From assembly GCA_900074885.1 (NCBI GenBank), contig FJUW01000004.1:434001-498000 (forward strand): a stretch of 64,000 nucleotides of DNA. The letters run 5' to 3'. How positions within the stretch are numbered: position 1 is the stretch's first letter; every line of letters starts with the position of its first letter. Below the pieces are notes generated by a model that made no database searches, was not told where the DNA came from, and was given only the letters and a program-made list of their open reading frames with translations. Made by a program: the position numbers and the translations under genes. This document shows, in pieces, positions 35,330 to 48,735 of this stretch. This stretch comes from Rhynchosporium graminicola. Its lineage: Eukaryota; Ascomycota; Leotiomycetes; Helotiales; Ploettnerulaceae.

Positions 35330-38300
35330 TAAAGCTCCTCTATTTATATTCTATAATTTCTAAAATTTAAGAGAGATCTGAAAGCTTTAAATTTCTATCG
35401 AGTAAGATTCTTTATAAGATTATCTACTAGTATATTATTAGTTAGCAGATAAGTTATTATAAATAACCCCTTACTATACTCTTACTTAAGCTATATATTC
35501 TGCATATCGATATATTATAATTTAGTAATTATTTCCTCGCTTTTATTTATAACTAGCTTAATTATTTATTAATTATCGCAAAAGATCTCCTAAGTCTCTT
35601 TAATATCGAAGGTAAGATCTTTAAAGAATCTCTAAAGAGCTATAGTTTCTTTTATTAAGTTAGCTAATATAAGTAGTTTAGCTTTAATTATAAAAGTTAT
35701 AATTATATCTTATATTAAAGCTTTCTAAATTACTAATCCTTTATATATAAGGATCAGATATCCTTAGGATAATCTTCTAGAGTTTAGATTATTTATAAAT
35801 AAAATATTAGAAGCTATTACTAAAGCTCTTAAATATTCTCCTTTATAAATAATCCCTGGAAATCGAGTACTATAAAGATATCGAATTAGCTAGTAAATAG
35901 CTATAAAATAGTCTAATAAGAGATTAGTTAAGTACTTAGAGAGCTATAAGATAGTATATAATATATCTAGTCGAACTATAATTATAATATAGAGAACTAA
36001 TATTACTCTCTCTTAAAATACTTTAATTAACTTCTTTAAAGCTTAGTTTAAGTTCTTAATAAGATTAAGTTAAAGAAGTAGTATAATTAAGTAGTTTCTA
36101 TTTATTTAATTAAACTTATATACGATCTTTTTAATATATTATTTATATATAAGTAAGATAATTTTAAGCTTTTTATTATAGAGTACTCTAATACTAAGGA
36201 ATTACTTAATATTACCTAGAATATATATATTATATTCTATATTCAGATAATTTAATAAAGCTCTACCCGAGCTCTTTATTATTATTATAAAAGAGTACTT
36301 ATATATTATCTATATAGAATATAACTATTAGTTTATAATCTCTATCTATAAATATATAAAGCTCCTCTAGATATAGAAATAGCTTAAGTTTAGTTAAGGT
36401 ATTAGCTATATATTTATACTATAAGTATAGAGATTCTCTTATTCCGTAGAGAGCGCGATCGACCCTAAGTACCTTTCCGGGATTAGATCTTCTAAGAGGA
36501 AAAGAGTAATATATCTTTTCTCTTTTAATATCCTTTAAAGTATTAATAAATATATTTATAATATTAAAGTACTTAATCTCTAGATCGAAGTATACTATAA
36601 GAGCTATTACTATTAAGAATAATTTTATATTAAGAATACTAGCGTAAGTTAAGATAATTATTACTTAACTTTAAAGATCTACTCTAATTAAAATTCGAGA
36701 GCGATATCTTTTAATATATCTATATTTATTAAGTTTATACTTAAAAACATATATTAGAGGAACTAGCGTTTATATTATATACTAATAATATATCTAAGAT
36801 TCCTAATAGCATTATTTCTCTATATTTCATATCTCTAGATCTATATCTTTAGAAAACTAAGCTTTTATTAGATAATTCTTAAGATTATTAAATCTCTTTA
36901 GTTCTAATAAGAGATCTAATACTTTAATCTTTAGAAGTTTAAGCTTTTTATTAATATTTAAAAGCTAAGCTTCTAAAGTAATAGCTATTATTAAATTATC
37001 TAGTTTAAGTATCTAAAGTATTTTAAAAGATACTAAGATCACTTCGTATATTATTCTTAAGTCTAAAGAACCTCTTACTATATCTATATACTAATTAAGT
37101 ATAAGTATAAAGATTTAAGGATCTATTTATAACTTAGGATCGTTTTAAAGTTCCTTATAAGAGAGATTACTCTTAACTTAAGTACTTTAAATTTCTTTAC
37201 TTCTAATCTTTCGATAAGAGTTCTCTATATACTTAAAGTTTATTATAATACTTAGTACTTAAAATACTAAAGTACTATTTACTTTCTTTAGATACTTAGG
37301 CTTCTTTATAGCTTTCTTCTTAGCTTTTAAAAGCTTCTTTTCAGAATTTAAGCTTTAAACTTCTAATAATCTCTCCATAGAGTTATTAGAAGATCTAATC
37401 GAATCTGATTCTATATCCGATCTATTAGTCGAATAATCGAGAATCACTTAGTACTCTTCTAGCGGAGGTTTATATAGGATTCGAACCTTAATCCTAGATA
37501 ATTAAAGTATTATTAATATAAGTACTTCTTTAGTGATTTAATTAGAAGATATAAGTATTCCTTTAGTAATCTGATTATTTAAAAGGTAAGTATATTACTT
37601 ATCCTTAATTTATATATCCTTTTCGTAGTCTAAAAGTAGTATTTCCTTACTTATAGCTAGCTCCCCTAAGCTCTATATTATACCTATTATAAGCTCTAAG
37701 ATTAATATATAATAGCCTTATTCTATTACCTCTTTATTATATATATCTACTAATAAGATAATATCCGGAGTCTAAAGATTAATAAAAATAAGCTAATCTC
37801 TAGAAGAGTTAATAGTTCCTTTTACTCTTAGATTCTAACTCTCTTAAGTATCGCGAGCTTCTGCGAAATAAACTAAAGGATTAAAGAGATCTTCTAATCT
37901 TCTTTTATTTAACTTAATCTCTAAAGAGACTTCTTTAAGGATATCTTCTAAAATACTATTAAGAAGCTTAGTTTAAACTAATTGAATTTTAGCTTCCTTA
38001 ATAAAGTCGCAGATCGTTTAAGCTTCCTCTTTAGTAATTATAGTTCTTTCTTCTAGAGAAGAGATATAGAATTCGTTTTTATTAAAATATATATTCCGTA
38101 TAATAATAATCCTTTAGAGTATAAGAACTTAGATCTTATAGATATTAGAGGCTATATAGCTTACTAAATACCCGATATAAGCTCTCGCTAAGATTTTAAA
38201 CGCTTAATTTTCTTATCCTTTTATTCTTTCCTTTATTAATAAGTATACTTTATATCTATATATATAAATTAAGCTCTAATTTAATCTGAAATCTATAGTT

Positions 38301-41150
38301 AAGCGAGTAATAATAGCTAGATCGTAAAATTAGAAATAGTTACGAAACTATTTATTATTCTCTTTAAGAAGTAATCTCTAATTATTCCCTCTCTTAAGTA
38401 ATCTATTAAATAGATAAGTAATAGCTAAAGCGTACTTAAGACTTAGGAAATCCGGGAGATTAGCTAATACTTATATATAAATTCCTTTAGATATTATTTC
38501 CGATCTTACTCTTTTAATTTTATTATTTAGCTTATATATATAAGCTAATAAGAGCTCGATTTTAATTCCGAGCTTTAAATACTACTTCTAATAGTATATA
38601 AATCCTTGAATTACTATAACTACCTTCTCCTAATTATATTTAAATATGCAGATAGTAAGACTAAATTACCTTCTTATCTAAGCTTTAGAAGCTTCGAGAT
38701 ACTTGAAGATTTTATCGTATTCCTTAGTTCTTAAAGTAAAAGTAATAATTAGTCTACTATACTCGTACTTAATTAGAAGTAACTATAATCTCCCTTAGTA
38801 TACTAGAAAGTCGAATAAATCCTATATTATCCTCTAAAATAAATAAGGGGATTTTCTTTCTAGTAGCTATCTAGAGATCCTTTATAAAGTATATATAATT
38901 ATATAATACTTATATTTATACTTTCTTACTTCTTTAGTAATTACTACTCCTTAGGCATAGCTTATAAGCTTCCTAAGAGTATCTAGTATAAGATAACTAG
39001 CTCTTAGATACTATATTTTCTTAGAATCCTTTCTATTAATTACTCTTTAAGCTAATTTTATAATAGATCTCTTAATAGATAGATCTAGAGATAAATATAT
39101 CTATATAAGATAGATTATTATACTTATTATACTTAAAGGAGAGAGTTATTTTAAAAGTTAATAGTTTAAACGAACTTTATATTTAAAGAATATAAGATTC
39201 TGTTTTCGTTTAAGCTTCCGAATAACTAAGTAAGAGATCTATAGGATTCCTTCTTCTCCTTAGCGTAAAGTATAATCTAATCTATAATACTAAATCCCTA
39301 AGTCTAATAATCGAGCTTCTAAGATAATATTAATATAAAAACTATCTATTATTATAATATTATAGAGCTTAAAGTTAAAGTACTTTCTATCTAGTCGTAA
39401 AAGGACCCTTTTTATCAGACGAGTTCCGCGCTTATTAATAAGGATTTAGAAAGTTCTACTCTTTATATAATTATTAATCCCTAACTTAATAAAAGATCTT
39501 TTAACTAAGATATTATAATTATTAACTAAGTTAATAGCTCTATAGTTATTAAAAAGAGTAGATTAAGAAAGAGAATAAGCTCTTCCCTTAACTTGATAGA
39601 TCCTTTGTAATTCTATAAGCTCCTAATTATTATCTAAGAAAAGTACTATAACTAGTTCTACTTTCTTTCTATCTCGCTTTATATTCTTATTTAAGATATT
39701 CCCTAGAAAGCTTAACTTATATTTAGAATCTCTTATTACTTTAATAAGAAGATTATAAGTTACTTAAGAGATTAATTAATCTATTCTAAAGCTAATATAG
39801 AGATCCTTCTATTTACTAGAGATAAAACGTTAGCGTATTACTAAAGTTACTTCAGGATCCTAAGCTCTAACTATAATTAGACTACTATCTTTACTAATAA
39901 TATAGACCTATCCGTATATAATAAGCTATAATTTAGTATAATCTATTAGCTTCTAGAAATAAGTTTTATCCTTTATATATAAATAAAATACTTAATATGT
40001 TCTGATCTACTAGTAATAGTATAAGATAAGCTAATATTAGTACTAACTCGAGATCTAAGCGTTAAGAAAACGCTTTAACCTTTTCCTATATTACTTTAAA
40101 ACTCCAAATATATATAATTAACTTAACTTATATAGAATTCCTTAGCGAGCTCCTTAAGGGTATATAGCGAGAGTCTTCTATATAGCTTAGCTCTTCAATA
40201 CTTAATCAGAAAGTTATTTACCTAGAGGTAGTCGAAAGATTTAATTATATTTATGAAGTCTATAATTCTAAGGGATCCTTCGACGTCCGGGACCTTATAA
40301 AGTATATAATCTCTAATTAGAGCTTAAAGTTTAATAATCTAAGCTTAAGAGTTTAAATTACTACTTCTTCCTTTACTTTTAGTAAATACTCCTATAGTAA
40401 GATAAAGCTTATAAGCTTTCTATATATTAGATTAAAAAATGATATTAGTTTAATAGAGTTCTTATCTTAAAGCTCTTAAAAAGTATTAAAAGTCTACTCT
40501 CTTTTCGGCTAGTAATCCCTTAATCGTAAGAGCTAAATAAGTTAGTAATATAGTCTTCTCTACTTATACGTAGATTTTAATGCAAGTAATAGCCTTTTAG
40601 CTATTAGTAGCGAGATTAAGTATAAATTACTTATTTTCAATCTCTACTTCAGCTTTCCGAGATACTATAGTAATTATAGTAGGTTTCTTAGGTTTAGCTA
40701 GAATAAAACGTGCCGAAGTTAGATCGAGTACTTAACTTATATCTCGAGTGCTTCTAGTTAGTTCGGAGATCTGCTCCTTAGCTTATTAAACTAATTTAAG
40801 CTCTTAAACCTTTATTTCTATATTATAATCTACTTCAGAGCTTCGATTCTTACTATCTGCGATCTCTTATAGCTATTATAATCAGATCTGAAGAAGATTA
40901 GCTAAGGAGACTTAGTCTAGTAGATCTAGGTCTATATATTACTATACCCTGATTATTTTAGCTATAAATTAAATATAGAAGATCTAATCTAGCTATTACT
41001 CTAGCTTTTTATAAAGTATTTTATTATTTAGATTAAATAGATTATTAGAAAGATTATTATAAGATATAGTTTAAGTAGTTGAAAAGCTAATATAAGCTTT
41101 ATAAAACGTTAATTAATATATTATAAAAAGCCTAAATAAGTAGCTAAAGT
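35330..41150 (-). pseudogene. Copia B gag-pol, RIP-inactivated
   Basis: Collinear with Copia A in reverse. Reverse transcriptase is read from the complement of about 36610 downward: ALIVYFDLEIKYFNIINIFIN, then a stretch ending VDRALYGIRESL (about 36430), equal to the Copia ..ALYGLKQSP.. box. RNase H ends near 35380 with a degraded ..YIDMQNI..EY.KGLF pattern. Integrase lies about 38800-38150. Stops are TAA and TAG throughout. Confidence 0.78.
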
Positions 41151-41232
41151 AATCGAAAGCTAGAATAAAGCTTTACTTCTATATATATAATAAGTAGCTT
41201 TAAAAGCGATATATTAATTTATAGCTCTTAAC

Positions 41233-41462
41233 TATAGTATAAAAGTAAGGTAGGCTTTATTAGTTATAAAAGATCACTTTAAGGTATCAGGAGATAGAGA
41301 ATTAAAGTAGTCTCTGAATATTAATTATAGAGAGCGTTATCCCTTTAGAAGGAAAAGAGAAAGCTTACTTTAAATACATAAGGAGATCATATGAGTATAT
41401 ACTAAGCTATGCAGGTGATCAGACATAATATAACTGTGTATAACAGGTGAAAGTATACGACA
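41233..41462 (-). repeat. 5' LTR of Copia B
   Basis: 230 bp; plus-strand reading TATAGTATAAAAG to TATACGACA. Followed by the target duplication CTCTA. Confidence 0.88.
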
Positions 41463-41805
41463 CTCTAGTTAAGTATCGATTAACTAAGTAATTACTTAAG
41501 GCTAGTTCGATCTAGTAAGCTATAATATTATGAAGGAACGAAAGAATCTATAAGACTTTAAGTAAGTCTGCTTCGAACTTATCTCTATTAAAAGCGAGGT
41601 ATATTTAGTACTAAAGGATAAATTATCTTAAGTTATTATAGTTTCTATAATAAGTATTAAGTAAGTTAACTTAAAGTAAAGTAACTTTATTAATAACTCT
41701 AGTAATCTTCTTTATCTTACTAACTTAAGATCTTTATCTTATAACTAATCTTTCTTTAAGAGCTATTTCGTTCTTATAAGTAATACTTCAAGTAAAGTAC
41801 TTAAA
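41463..41805 (-). mobile_element. Gypsy #1 gag-leader fragment between Copia B and Gypsy D
   Basis: Homologous to H 56845-57177 (GGTATCGATTAACTAAGTAA and onward) and continuous with 25770-26007 across Copia B. It ends at TTAAA, where Gypsy D is inserted one base short of the Gypsy #1 LTR. Confidence 0.85.
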
Positions 41806-41973
41806 TGTAAGGGGCGAGCCCCAGGATTAAGCACCGGCGATACCTGTACTTACTAAGCCTAGCGGTACCCGCATGTTTTCCTTCGGAGCTAGGCTAGAAC
41901 CTAACTCTCTCCTAGATCGAACTTCTTAAATACTATACTTAACTATCTATATACGTATTACTTACTTATAATA
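41806..41973 (+). repeat. 5' LTR of Gypsy D
   Basis: 168 bp, TGTAAGGGGCGAGCCCCAGG to TTATAATA. It contains a GC-rich inverted repeat near its start (GGGGCGAGCCCC). Confidence 0.92.
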
Positions 41974-44900
41974 TTAAGTTCGATTAAAATAAGCTTACTT
42001 ATTCCCGCGGCTTTTACGCCGGATATCGGAATAAACCCGTTAGGGAATAGAAGCCCTTAATAGGAGGACTCTAACGATAACCTATAGTATATTATATAAG
42101 AGATATATAAGCACTAGCTCCTAATAGAAACCGAGCTAATAAATATACGTACCGCCTTAGAGGCATCAGAAGCCGAAAGACTTAGATAAGCGCTTAGATC
42201 TAATGATACTAGAGACTTATCGTCTTCGAGTGCTCTAATAAAAACCCTTATCGAGTCCCTTATAGTATCTCAGCTAAGGTCTAATAAAGAACTATTAAGC
42301 TCCGGTAGATAGATACCGCTTACTTAAGATAGATATATAGATTCTTTTCGAGATTATCTCCTAAGACTAAGAAGTTCTTATCGCGTGCGCTCCGCTTAAA
42401 AGCTATCTCTCTCCGCTAAATTTTACTAAGATACTATTTATAATACCCTCTTATAGTATAAACGAGCTTATATACGATACTTCTAAGAGAAGAGAAGCTC
42501 TATAGATAGTAAGAGCCCCGAAGCTTTCTTCGCGTAGCTCGATAAAATATTTATAAATAGTAATAAGCGAGCTAAGGCCCTCGAACGGCTTACGAATATA
42601 AGGCACTTTATAGGATAGCCCTAGCACGAGCACTAGCTAGAATTCGATAAACTCCTACTAAGTGCTAGAAGAGAGAGCTAGGAAAATAATATAAAAATAA
42701 GTTACCTTAGGAATATATTTTTAAACTCTATCCGAATATATATAGCTTCTATAGCTAAGACTATAGATTACTACGAATTTACTAAGGAGGTAGAATAGAT
42801 TATAACTAACCTCGAAGAGATAGATTAATTTAAAGCATCGAATAAGAGGTAGAATAATAAGAATAAGGACTCTAAGATAAATATAATAAACTATATATAT
42901 CCTTAGAAAGCTCTTATAAAAGCTAAAGTTAACGCTAATAAAGATATAGTAATAGTACTAGCGTATATAGTAGGAAACCGAGAAAGGAATAGTAGAGCTT
43001 ATAATAATTCCGATAGTAAATAAAAAGCTAAATAAGTAGATATAGCCGAATAAGAGAGATACTATAAGAAAAAGCTCTATTTCCGCCATAAAGTATCCGA
43101 GTACTATATCTATAATTACTTATACGCCCTAGTAGTATAACCTACTGCGATTAATTAATACGATAGGATTATTACTAGAGGATAATAATAATATATTAGA
43201 CCTTACTCTTTTAGAGTTAGGAAAAGACTAACTCTTTCTTAAAGTTAAGAGCTAAGAGTAGATAAAGTATTAATAAAAAAATAAGGTAAATTTAAAGAGC
43301 TTATAAATAGAAACTTTATATATATAGATATAATCCTTTAAGAAACGTTCGGAATATTTACTCTTATTAATAAAGGATACTAGTATTATACTATAATAAA
43401 TAAAGACCTTATAGAAGGTCTCGGTCTTATATATATAAGCTATAGAACTTGCGAGATAAAAAGCGCTTTAAAAGCTATATAGAACTTAAGAACTAAAGGA
43501 ATAATCGGGTTCCGAATCAAAATCGCGAGGTTTAGCTAAAAAGTCTATATATATAGTACTAAGACTAGCTTTTCTATTAATCCTAGGGAACTTATAGAAA
43601 GTATAAAATAAGATTAGGATAACGCCTAAAAAATAATAGTACTATTATAGCTTAGTAAAGAAATAAGTAATAGAAGGATATAACTATTACTTATATATAG
43701 ATAATAGTAATTATACTTCAGTATCTACTATAATATTAGAGGATATAAAGGTAGCCCTTTAGGATAAAGAAGAGCTAACTTTAGACTAACTTAAAAATAT
43801 TCTTCTTCTAGAGATTTAAGATACAACTCTACTCTTTTCTAAGCGAGAAGCAGAGAAACTAGCTCCTTATTAACCGGATATCGACTATCGAATCGATATC
43901 TGCGAATAATTAGATAAGTCCCCTACTGCCTTACTATAGAGTCCGCTATATAATATATCTAAAGATTATACTAGCGCTAAGAAAGTTATTAAATAGCTTC
44001 TTAGAAAAAGAACATATATAGCTTAGTACTTCAGAAGTAGTAGTCCTTATCCTTTTTATATAAAAGCCCGGGGGAGGTCTAAAGTTCTACTGCGACTACT
44101 AAGCGCTAAACACTATTATAAAGCTAGACCGGTACCCTTTACTATTAATACTAAAGACCTTACGGAATCTCACGAGTACTAAATAGCTTACTAAGGTAGA
44201 TATAGTTTTAGTATTTTATTAAATATATATAATATTAGGTTATAAGTATAAAATAGCCTTTCGTATAAGATTTAAGTCTTTTAAATAGCTTATATATCTT
44301 TTTAGATTATTAGAAGCTCCGGCGAGTTTCTAGTAGTATATTAATAGTTTATTAAAAGAATAATTAGACGACTTTACTTTAGCTTATATAAATAATATAA
44401 TTATTTACTCGAATAGCTCTAGAGAAGACCACTTCGAAAAGGTCTGAACTATTCTCTATAAGCTTTAGGATAATAGACTATATTTAGATCCCGGAAAGAG
44501 CGAGTTCGCACGTAAGAAGCTTAAATATCTAGGATTTATTATATATATTAATAGAAAGAGTATAAGTCCTAATCTAGAAAAAGTAATAGTAATTAAGAAC
44601 TAAGTATAACTTAAGACTTAGAAAGAGGTATAATATTTCTTAGGATTTATAAACTTTTACTAAATATTTATATTAAACTACCCAAAGCTAGCTATACCCT
44701 TAATATTATTACTAGGAAAAAGTCGCTTATTCTCCTAAGGAAAACTAGAGGAGAAAGCATTTAAGGCCCTAATAGAGAAGTTTTATAATACTCTAGTACT
44801 TATATACCAAGATCTGAGACTTCAGATATTCTTAGAGATTAATTATAATAGATTCGTAATAGAAGGTACTCTCTTATAAGAAAATAATAGAGTCCGATAA

Positions 44901-47000
44901 CTAGTAAGCTTCTTCGCTTAGAAGCTAAATAAAGCTGAAATTAATTACGATATCTATAATAAGGAGATACTAATAATAATTACTTACTTAAAATTCTAAG
45001 CCCTCGAGTTAAAAGTATATAGCCCTTTTATAATTTAGATAAACTATAAGAACCTTAAGTATTTTATAACTAAGCGATAGCTATTAGAGTATTAAGTATA
45101 TTAGTATAAGACCTTAGTACTATTTAAGTTTACTTTAGTATATAAGCCGGGATCCGAAACTATTATCCCAGATACCTTATTATAGAAAGAGTAAGATATA
45201 TTAAGAGTAAGCGATATAAATTCGAAGTTCCGCAGGTTTTTAGACTTAGAATATATAATAAACTAGCTAGCTTTAGAAAAGGAAAATAAGATAAGAGTAG
45301 TACTTATATCTACTTAGCTATTAATTATACTTTCTAGCTAGGTTCTTACTTTAGACTTAATAATAACTAGAGGCCCTTTCTAAGATAAAGAACTAAACGA
45401 CTTATAGGACGCTATAGTATAAGAGGATATAATATATTAAACTATACTCTACTTATTATAAGGTAAGGTCTAATCTTTCCTAAGTGAAATTAAAATTAAA
45501 ATCTAAGTTAATAACTATAGTATAGATATGAAGAATTACTTATATTACTATAGAAAGTTATAAGTACTAGGCGCTCTAGTTATACTAGAGTCTGACTATA
45601 AAATAATAGACCCGAGACTCTCGAAAATAATACTCTAAGAATAAGGCTTATCTAGTCTATCTATAACTCGCCGGTCTATAGTTATCTAGGGCAGGACTTT
45701 ACTATATTAATACTAGGATACTCCTTCTACTAGCTATTATAGTCGAGGTATATAAGATAATTCTTAAGGAATTATAACTATTATAAGAGAAATAAAGTAT
45801 AAAGAGAATATAAGTATAAACTCCTAAAACTACTATTAATTCCTAACTAATTCTTCTAAGAGATATCTATAGACTTTATAATTAACTTACTAAACTCTTA
45901 AAATAACTATTACCTTTAGGTAATTAAAGACTAATTAAGTAAATAAGTAGTTATCGAAGCGATACCTAGTATAAAAGCAGAGGAATACGCTAAGAAGTTC
46001 ATAGAATACTAAGTAAGAAACTATAGGATACTGCAAGTGATTATAAGCGATAGAAGTACTAACTAGATAAGTATATTCTAGAAGACTTTTTATCGCTTAA
46101 TTAGTATATAATAGAGACTTAGCTCTAGATATTACTTATAAACTAATAAAAGACTAGAAAAGCTAAATTAAGATATCTAAGCTTATCTATAGAATTTTAT
46201 TAACTAAGAGTAATCTAACTAGAAGAAGTAGCTCTCTATAGCTTAGTTAGTATTAAATAGATATTATTATATAGGCCTCGGGATAAGCTTATTCTTTACT
46301 ATATATAAGTATAAAGCGCTATTACTTATCTTATTAGAAATAGAACCCGAGATTAACTTCTAGCTACTATCGAGTGAATAAGTAGTAATATTCGTAGAGA
46401 AGATAAAGAAGATTACTAACTTATACTAATCGAATATAATAGTATTAGCTTAGAAATGAGAGGATAGCGCTAATAAGATAAAGACTTTAGCTCTAATATA
46501 CTAAAAGATAGATAAGGTATAATTAGACTTATATAACTACTTAATAAATTAACTAAAAAAGAGTCTTAATATAAAGCACGCTAAGTATATAATAGATAAA
46601 GTATTATCGCTAATAGCTATTTATTTATCTGAAGTCCTTAGTAATATTTATCTAGTATTTTATATAGATCTATTATAACTAGTAAGCTACGACCTATTAC
46701 TTAGGTAAGAGACTAATAATAGTTAACCGGAGCTTATACTATTCGAGACTCACGAAGAATAGTAAATAAAGGAGATTCTTTACGCTAGAGATAAATCGAG
46801 AAGAAAAAGGAAAGGTAAGAAGGTACTAGTAAAATAAGCGAGTTATTACGAACTTATATAGGAACTTATTAAAGACTTATCAGATACTATAGCTATAGAC
46901 GAGTTTAAAACTAAATATAGAGATCTCAAGTATTATAATAAACCTAGATAAGTATAAGATAAAAAGAAGAAAAAGAGAGGATCTACCTAATTTTGAGCGA
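41974..47000 (+). pseudogene. Gypsy D gag-pol, RIP-inactivated
   Basis: Gag-like frame about 42120-42850 (SSIDSKSPEAFFA.LDKIFINS). Reverse transcriptase about 44180-44600 (IAFRIRFKSF.., then LAYINNIIIYSNS at about 44380, the degraded YxDD box). RNase H about 44780-45100 (INYDIYNKEILII). Integrase about 45750-46350 (IDFIINLLNS, VIISDRST). A basic C-terminal tail lies near 46780-46990. In-frame stops are TAA and TAG. Confidence 0.82.
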
Positions 47001-48208
47001 GTTAATAGTATTAATAAGCGGAGTTCGGATTTCTTTTTATATAATTTTATTAATTAAAAAAGTAATATAATATAACCTAATGAATTTCCCTAAGACTTTA
47101 TACTAAATTAAAATAACTAGCTTAATTAGCTCTATAAGGACCTAAAACTAAAGTAAGAGGGACCCTACTAGTACTATAGCGATTAGCGATAGAGAGTAAA
47201 TAGAGTCCGAGAAACTTATATCTAATCTTATTAAGTAATAATATTAATAACTAAACTAGTTACTTTAGTAATAATAAGCCTAAAATAAGTAGTTAGTAAT
47301 AAAATATAAGTAAAGTCCGAGGATAGTTATAAAGAGAGAAGACTAGTAGCTTAAAGAAGCTTTAAAGCTTTCTAGGCCTTAAGAACTTTACCGAGATCGC
47401 GATAAGTATTAGCGCTAAATAAGTAGTTAGTAATAGAAAGCGAGCGGAGTCAAAGTTAATAATATTTTCCTAGCGGAGCTCGAGATAAATATATAGGTTT
47501 TTATAATTCTTATGCTTACGAGAATAAGTTATATAAGCGTAAGAGTAAGTAAACTATATAAGTTAGTATATATTAAGCGAAAATAAGCGGGATCCGACTT
47601 ATATTCTAGTCGATATAGTCGACCCCGGAGAGAGTATAAGTAGTATAATAAATAATAAAAGATATCTGATTCTGATTAGTAATAAGTAAGGTATAGTATT
47701 TTTAAAGTAGAGATAATAAAAAGGAAAGAGTAATCGACGCTAGATAATCTTATTAATTTATAATTAGTAATAGTTAATTAAGAAGAAAAGAATTAGTTTA
47801 TAAAGTAATAGAAAGAGATATATATATAGCTAAAGCGAGAGCGTTTACCGATTTAATTAATAATAAGAAAGAGAGCGATAATAAAGAAACGAGAAGACGT
47901 AATTAGCTTTACTATTATTATAAGCCGGAAATAAATAGAGGAGTTATATAAATAAATAAGTAGAAGCTTTATACGACTTTAGTAGTGTTATTAATTATTC
48001 CTTTATTATTAGTTCGCTATTATACTCTATTAGTCTACTATTATTATTAACTTCTAAGTGAAATTAGTACGAAGCGAGAAAAAGAATCGTAGATATAATA
48101 AGTCCTGACGAATCGGAACTATAATACGGGACTGTATATAATAAGGCAGGATATAGGTCGTTAGAGGCGAACCCTAATATAAGATAAGCAGAGGGAGAAG
48201 GAGAGTAA
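47000..48208. other. Internal region of Gypsy D between pol and 3' LTR
   Basis: RIP-altered, 1.2 kb. A plus-strand frame can be followed in parts (for example ARAFTDLINNKKESDNKETRRR near 47830-47895), but I recognise no domain. No convincing antisense frame was seen here. Confidence 0.4.
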
Positions 48209-48376
48209 TATAAGAGGTAAGCCCTAAGATTAAGCACTAGCGATACTTATAATTACTAAGCCTAGCGGTACCTGTATATTTTCCTTCGGAGCTAGGCTAG
48301 AACCTGACTCTCTCCTATATCGAACTTCTTGAATACTACACTTGACTATCTGCGTACGCGTTACTCACCCGTGACA
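48209..48376 (+). repeat. 3' LTR of Gypsy D
   Basis: 168 bp, TATAAGAGGTAAGCCC to CCCGTGACA, matching 41806-41973. Confidence 0.92.
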
Positions 48377-48382
48377 TTAAAG

Positions 48383-48735
48383 TATAATATTCCTAGTTCT
48401 AACTAGTATATAGTATATAAGCTTATTAGTTAGTATTAACTATAAATTAAATAAGAAGTTCGGTTCTTGAATAGAATTGAGATATTATAAGTAAGTATTA
48501 ATTACTATATGAATTTAAGTATAAAGCTCCTATCTAATAGTAGATGTACTAGTCTTATATAGAACTTTCGTTCTTTTATATAAGCTCTACTAGATATCTT
48601 ATAAAGCGCGTAAGCTTATAAGCCCGTTTAGCGAGCTAGTATATTACATAGTCCCTAGAGATATATAACCCCTCTGGGTTGCCCCCCCCCTGGGTTATAT
48701 ATTCTGAGTGGGATGCCTATCCCCAGAACGTGACA
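48383..48735 (-). repeat. Truncated 5' LTR of Gypsy #1
   Basis: The first 280 bp or so are homologous to the family LTR (TATAATATTCCTAGTTCTAACT onward). From about 48660 the sequence diverges into ATATATAACCC, a run of nine C, and GGGTTATATAT, with ACGTGACA at 48729-48735 resembling the LTR terminus. Either a small palindromic sequence replaced the middle, or the LTR is cut and the final match is chance. Confidence 0.6.

Larger units (their letters stand above)
26008..41462 (-). mobile_element. Copia B, full-length minus-strand Ty1/Copia element with nested insertion
   Basis: Both LTRs are 230 bp (26008-26237 and 41233-41462) and a perfect 5-bp target duplication CTCTA lies at 26003-26007 and 41463-41467. 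The flanking DNA on the two sides is contiguous Gypsy #1 gag sequence. The interior is split by Gypsy #2 (26449-33683). Without it the element is about 8.2 kb, long for Copia; the excess is an antisense reading frame between pol and the 3' LTR. Confidence 0.9.
41806..48376 (+). mobile_element. Gypsy D, full-length plus-strand element with short LTRs
   Basis: LTRs of 168 bp each (41806-41973 and 48209-48376; TGTAAGGGGCGAG...GTGACA) and a perfect 5-bp target duplication TTAAA at 41801-41805 and 48377-48381. The purine-rich GAGGGAGAAGGAGAG before the 3' LTR is the polypurine tract. It belongs to a different family from #1, #2, H and F. Interior RIP-mutated. Confidence 0.95.

Noticed and set aside
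42451..42633. 60-codon minus-strand frame in Gypsy D
   Set aside because: Lies opposite to the gag region; short and without motif, a chance frame in AT-rich DNA.
16629..48735. Gypsy #1 target duplication
   Set aside because: The left flank AAAGA and right flank CTAGG do not match; the right LTR is damaged, so no duplication is claimed.
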